Assembly: GCA_019187195.1 (NCBI GenBank)
Contig: JABAQT010000012.1
Span: 17,120-55,215 of the forward strand
Source: Bryobacteraceae bacterium
GTDB lineage: Bacteria; Acidobacteriota; Terriglobia; Bryobacterales; Bryobacteraceae
Direction of reading: 5' to 3'
DNA: 38,096 nt
The notes under the pieces are model-generated. The model was not told where the DNA came from. It saw only the letters and a program-made list of their open reading frames with translations, and searched no databases. How positions within the stretch are numbered: position 1 is the stretch's first letter; the number at the start of each line of letters is the position of its first letter. A program made the position numbers and the translations under genes. This document shows, piece by piece, positions 35,193-38,096 of the stretch.

Positions 35193-35361
35193 GAGCTGTG
35201 GAAATGCCGAGGCTGTGGAAAGCGTGGAAAGCCAAAGGCAGGCTTCCCACTCTTTCCACGAGCCTCTTGGGAATCTCGCCAAAGGCAGGCGAGATTCCCA
35301 CATTCCCACAGCTCGGGCGAAGCAGTCTGGAAAAGTGGAAAACCAAAATCAGGTTTCCCAC
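35193..35361. repeat. Hairpin array with shared loop, REP-like
   Basis: Three hairpins in a row share a 7-base loop. H1 is GTGGAAAGCC-AAAGGCA-GGCTTCCCAC (35224-35250). H2 is a perfect 12-bp stem GGGAATCTCGCC-AAAGGCA-GGCGAGATTCCC (35269-35299). H3 is GTGGAAAACC-AAAATCA-GGTTTCCCAC (35335-35361). An outer pair, GAGCTGTGGAAATG (35193-35206) with CATTCCCACAGCTC (35301-35314), encloses H1 and H2 with 13 of 14 matches. Inner stem pairs covary (AGCC/GGCT in H1, AACC/GGTT in H3), which supports real structure. A further GCGGCGC-TCC-GCGCCGC hairpin lies at 35434-35450. No gene is present between 35157 and 35520. Confidence 0.75.
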
Positions 35362-35456
35362 TTTCCCAGCCCCGCTTCGCGACTACAATCCCGGTTTCGC
35401 CTCGCAAACCAAAACCCGGCCGCTCGGCGGGCTGCGGCGCTCCGCGCCGCCTCAAG

Positions 35457-35520
35457 AGTAATTGTCGTTGATAGGGAAAAATAATTGTCGCTGACCGGAA
35501 AAAGTAGTTGACGCCAGACA
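35457..35520. repeat. IS21-type right end with multiple terminal repeats
   Basis: Two near-identical units (TAATTGTCGTTGATAGGGA and TAATTGTCGCTGACCGGA, each followed by an A run) and a third partial one (TAGTTGACGCCAGACA) lie head to tail. Read inward from 35520 the end begins TGTCTGGCGTCAACTAC, the TG start expected of IS21. Repeated binding sites for IstA at the ends are typical of the family. The WD40 coding frame stops being recognisable exactly at this border. Confidence 0.7.
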
Positions 35521-36038
35521 GGGCTGCCATCATGATCTGTCGAGCGAATCTTCACCGTGCCGTCCCAAGAGCTAGACAAAAGGTGAGAACCGCCGTCGAG
35601 TAACGCGAGACCAGTTACGCCCCTGTCGTGGCTGCCCGTCAGCCTCATTCGGCTTGACAGAAGTGAAACCATTCCCGTGGGTGCCTCATGGGTCTCCATC
35701 AGGGTATTGGACGACGCATCTCGCGGCAACTCAAGTGCCCTGTGCAACTCTCCGGTACGATGCATCTCCATAATCACATCACTGCCACCTATCGGTTCAC
35801 GATTGAGGAACAGTTGGGGAACAGTTGAGGTGCCGGAAAACAGCCGAAGTGCATCACGAAGTGCTGGGTCAGTGCTGACATTGACCGCGAGGTACGGGAC
35901 TCGCATGGCATCGAGCACACGCACTGCGCGCACGCAATACGACGAGCGGGGTGTAGCGGGTGTACCACTAATGAATAGGACAACCCGGTGCGCCTTTAAA
36001 ACTGAGCCAATATCCGATGATTCTTCGCAGGTCGGCAC
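35521..36038 (-). pseudogene. Glutaredoxin-like domain fused to WD40 repeat, 3' cut by IS21
   Basis: GTG 36038 has AAGGA five bases upstream and starts eight bases after the radical SAM stop. Residues about 18-102 form a glutaredoxin-like fold of the Grx4 type: RVVLFISGTP, then PRSSYC, then the cis-Pro loop TVPQLF (72-77) and EPIGGSDVIMEMH with the glycine pair that contacts glutathione. The active-site CGFS is replaced by SSYC (32-35), so the usual nucleophilic Cys is Ser and a Cys takes the last position. Residues about 130-165 form one WD40 blade (HDRGVTGLALLDGGSHLLSS, then WDGTVKI). The rest of a propeller is missing because the IS end starts at 35520; the frame then runs on through IS bases to a stop at 35349. 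More AT-rich than its neighbours. Confidence 0.72.
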
Positions 36039-36046
36039 GTTGGTCC

Positions 36047-37038
36047 TTAGTTCCGGAGATCCACCTCGTCGAACGGCTTCGCGAGTTGGACCGCCGAGAA
36101 CCGTTTGGCCAGTTCGGTCTCCCATACATGGAAGGCAATTCTCTGATTGTGTGTCGCTTCGCGGTGCAGATCGGTTGATCGCAACTCAGTAGCAGTAAAA
36201 GGGTGAATCTTGAGCGGAATCGTGCGCAACGGGAGATTTGGGTGTATGCGTTGTAAGCGATCGACGAAGCGCTTCATCTGATGATCGAGGTCCTGGATTG
36301 TCGGCGTCGTGAAGGTCGCATATGCGTACATCGCAAACCCGAGCCGCAACAGGTCTTGGAAAATATCAAATTGGGACTCAAAATGTGTTGGATCTGCGCC
36401 TGTGTTAAAGGTGAATGAGCATTCGTCAAATCCTTTGAAACACCCGACGCGCGAATACAGCGGGAACGCCGACATGTAGGCTATGTTGTCGCCTGTCAGG
36501 TAGTCCCAAAAATAGCGATTGCTCAGATTGTCGTCAGTCCAAAGAAAAACCTGTCCCCGCAGCCCTCTCCTCTCTAATGCCTGCATCATCCATAAGTTCC
36601 ATTCCGGTGCCAGATCGGGCTGCCCTCCGGACAAATCCACGACGTCTGGTCGATCGGGTTCCTGAAGGAACATATCGACAAGTTGGCCGCAAGACATATA
36701 CTCGGCGACAACAGTGTCTGCTGACAGTCTGTCATCATCGACGTAGCAGTACCAGCACCTCCAATTACAGGCTGCCAGCTGGAATACTTGGGTTCGAAGG
36801 GAAACACGGGAGGGTGCCCCCGAAGCAGCGGCCGCGGCGCACGCTTGCCCAAAGATTCCATGTGCAGGCTATAGGTTTCGAAGATGCGAACTCGGCCGAA
36901 CCCAGAGCAGTTGATTCGGGTATACCGGTCCTTCGCCATATCCGACTGAGGCAAGCGAGCGATGAGTAGCGACCGGTCTTGGTGCCGTATGATGCGAGAA
37001 CGCAGGCGTTTGGAAAACGAGTCTGTGTCAATATGCAT
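36047..37038 (-). pseudogene. Radical SAM protein, interrupted by a single-base frameshift
   Basis: Two frames on the minus strand together make about 330 residues. The first (ATG 37038, with GGTGGAG six bases upstream) reads MHIDTDSFSKRL and, further on, RYTRINCSGFGRVRIFETYS, ending near PLLRGHPPVFP. The second continues LRTQVFQLAACNWRCWYCYV, holding the radical SAM cluster motif C-x3-C-x2-C (36769-36746), then VDLSGGQPDL (the GGE-like SAM-binding motif), FLWTDDNLSNRYF and a C-terminal LPLRTIPLKIHPF. The second frame has a stop at 36869-36871 and no ATG, GTG or TTG before the Cys motif. One extra C in the CCC run at 36801-36799 would join the frames in register. Substrate unknown. A sequencing error is possible, in which case the gene is intact. 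Confidence 0.78.
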
Positions 37039-37073
37039 CGGATCTCCACCGGATGGCTCTCTGCGGGATTCAA

Positions 37074-37082
37074 ACTATAGCA
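37074..37082 (-). promoter_or_regulatory. Extended -10 promoter candidate for the radical SAM gene
   Basis: On the minus strand TGCTATAGT (37082-37074) is an extended -10 element 35 bases before the radical SAM ATG, leaving room for a leader of about 28 bases. No clear -35 is present, which extended -10 promoters tolerate. The bases from here to about 37260 hold no recognisable gene. Confidence 0.45.
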
Positions 37083-37259
37083 TACACAGGAAGTTGCTGC
37101 GCTTCAGGGCTACATGATCGCGTTGAATTCCGAACTCATCGTTGGCCTGTTGGAAGTCGGAGCCGGCGCAGACTTCCCGTCCCCCTGCTGTTGGCAACAA
37201 CGAAACGCAAGTGCCACTGAGCGGGCACGTGCAGACGTCTCATTCTCCAAATCGATTAC

Positions 37260-37402
37260 GTAACAGGGTTCCTCTCGGGGAGTCGATCGGGGAAGTGCTG
37301 CGCCGGCTGGACACGATCGCGCCGGTGACGGAGGTGGAGGTGGCGGCGGTGAACCTGGCCAGTTTCGACGAGTTGTGCGCGGAAACGGCGGTGCGGCAAT
37401 GA
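37260..37402 (+). pseudogene. istA: istA 3' fragment (IS21 transposase C-terminus)
   Basis: The last ~45 codons of an IstA-like frame, VPLGESIGEVLRRLDTIAP followed by VTEVEVAAVNLASFDEL, end in TGA that overlaps the istB ATG (ATGA at 37399-37402), the normal istA/istB arrangement. All catalytic DDE and DNA-binding parts are missing. Where IS sequence begins is uncertain; I place it near 37260 because the upstream frame does not resemble IstA. Confidence 0.6.
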
Positions 37403-37902
37403 GCGCGGCGGCGGAGGTGCGGCCGGCACTGATGGGTCACTTGAAGGAACTCCGTCTGCCGACGGTGCGGCAGTGCTACGAGGAGACGGCGCGGCGGGCG
37501 GAGAGGGAAACGTTGAGCTATGAGCGCTACCTGCTGGAAGTGATCACGCGGGAATGCGAACAACGGCGCAAGACACGGGTGGAGAGGCTGCTGCGGGAAT
37601 CGGAGCTGCCGTTGGAGAAGTCGCTGCCGAACTTCGATGTGAAGCGCTTGCCGGTGAAGGCGCAGCGGCAGTTGCGGACCCTGCTGGAAGGCGACTTTCT
37701 GAACCGGAAAGAAAATGTCCTGGTGTTCGGCAGACCTGGGTCGGGAAAGAGCCATCTATTGACGGCGCTGGCGCAGGAGCTGATCGTGGTGCGGGAACGG
37801 AGGATGCACTTCACCAAGTGTTCGCTGCTGATGCAGGATCTGCTGGCAGCCAAACGGGACTTGCGGCTGAGCCGCGAAATCAAACGGCTGGGTCCACTGT
37901 GA
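37399..37902 (+). pseudogene. istB: istB fragment, N-terminal half
   Basis: Starts at ATG 37399 as MSAAAEVRPALMGHLKELRL. It carries the N-terminal IstA-interaction helices, the CYEETARRAERETLSYERYL region and Walker A GRPGSGKSHL (residues 111-120), then LLMQDLLAAKRDLRLSREIK and RL at 164. After that the frame shows three foreign residues (GPL) and stops. The missing rest is the fragment at 34860-35156, which begins with the very next residues. Without Walker B it cannot act as an ATPase. Confidence 0.85.
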
Positions 37903-38096
37903 GCGCCGCCTCCGCCCGCCGCTCCAGCAACTCCCGCAAGGCCTCATCCACCGGCGTTTCACCCTCCTTCGCCGCCAGCTTCAGAATCTTCAAGTACTCC
38001 TTCACCGCCTGACCGGGCGCCGTCTCCCGGAACGCATCGTAGGCCATCCGAAACCGGCTCGTCGGAAACAGATCTTCCTTGTACCGGTAGTTTTCA
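37880..38096 (-). pseudogene. Second, unrelated IstA-type transposase, C-terminal end, open at window edge
   Basis: On the minus strand a frame enters from the right edge as ENYRYKEDLFPTSRFRMAYD, then AVKEYLKILKLAAKEGE and VDEALRELLERRAEAALT, and ends at TGA 37882-37880. This is the typical C-terminus of another branch of IS21 IstA proteins (YLKIL-LAA pattern). Its stop lies inside istB-homologous bases, so its last few codons (VDPAV) come from the junction. It shows that a different IS21-like element, in opposite orientation, abuts or interrupted istB at about 37891. Called a fragment because its tail is fused; the rest is outside the window. Confidence 0.6.

Larger units (their letters stand above)
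34860..37891 (+). mobile_element. IS21-family element with cargo, circularly permuted or tandem unit
   Basis: Within these bounds the order is istB C-terminal half, IS21 right-end repeats, cargo (glutaredoxin-WD40 and radical SAM genes on the minus strand), istA 3' end, istB N-terminal half. The istB halves meet end to end: the right one stops after codons for KRL and the left one starts at LARFEG, with neither gap nor overlap. The unit therefore reads as a circle opened at one point of istB, or as one period of a tandem array, bounded by different sequences at both sides. The IS left end is missing, so the element is not intact. Confidence 0.65.

Noticed and set aside
35193..35361. CRISPR array
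   Set aside because: The repeated units are hairpins with covarying stems, not identical repeats with unique spacers, and no cas genes are present.
36795..36830. Programmed -1 ribosomal frameshift in the radical SAM gene
   Set aside because: No X-XXY-YYZ slippery heptamer lies in the correct phase and no strong stimulatory structure is evident; a lost base in a C run is simpler.

Overview
The window looks like a chromosomal segment of an Acidobacteriota bacterium, most likely of the Solibacter/Bryobacter kind. This rests on high-GC coding with frequent GTG/TTG starts, a giant secreted protein made of BACON-like repeats that ends in the TIGR03437 domain (a C-terminal domain typical of Solibacter exported proteins), and a succinate dehydrogenase of the Acidobacteria/Mycobacterium Sdh1 layout. 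The assignment is inferred from protein families, not from a database search.

Layout. 1-7805 (+): a TPR protein with a MerR-like helix-turn-helix, cut by the left edge, then a tightly packed run of DUF2760, Hsp70, Hsp70-DUF3731, thiL and an O-methyltransferase. 7874-14746 (+): a secreted DUF4380-like protein, a structured intergenic stretch, and the 1864-residue repeat protein. 14798-20554 (-): DUF3467, a VOC protein, a TPR gene, sdhB-sdhA-cytochrome b, OsmC and a BON-domain protein. 20649-26223 (+): a surface polysaccharide cluster (asnB, GT39 and GT4 glycosyltransferases, ABC-2 permease without an ATPase gene beside it). 26218-33787: core genes, namely a cNMP-binding/DUF1003 protein, tRNA-Cys, rpsO-pnp, an SDR, a penicillin-binding-type transpeptidase, and the classic rplU-rpmA-obgE operon.

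33990-38096 is a genomic island of broken mobile elements and is the most unusual part. It holds a DUF6788 gene, two halves of one IS21-type istB in inverted order (C-terminal half at 34860, N-terminal half at 37399) that together make exactly one full protein, an array of hairpins sharing a loop sequence, IS21 terminal repeats, and a visibly more AT-rich cargo. The cargo encodes a radical SAM protein, broken by what looks like one missing C, followed 8 bases later by a glutaredoxin-like domain fused to a WD40 repeat. That second gene is cut off by the IS end. Both IstB breakpoints fall at the same codon, so 34860-37891 reads like a circle opened inside istB or one unit of a tandem array.

How the genes work together. 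The first operon probably couples unorthodox Hsp70 chaperones to cofactor metabolism (thiamine diphosphate). The sdh block supplies a respiratory complex II. The asnB-GT block builds or decorates an exported glycan. rpsO-pnp and rplU-rpmA-obgE serve translation and RNA turnover. The radical SAM/glutaredoxin-WD40 pair looks like a horizontally acquired accessory system, now decayed in this genome, whose intact relatives would be worth finding.
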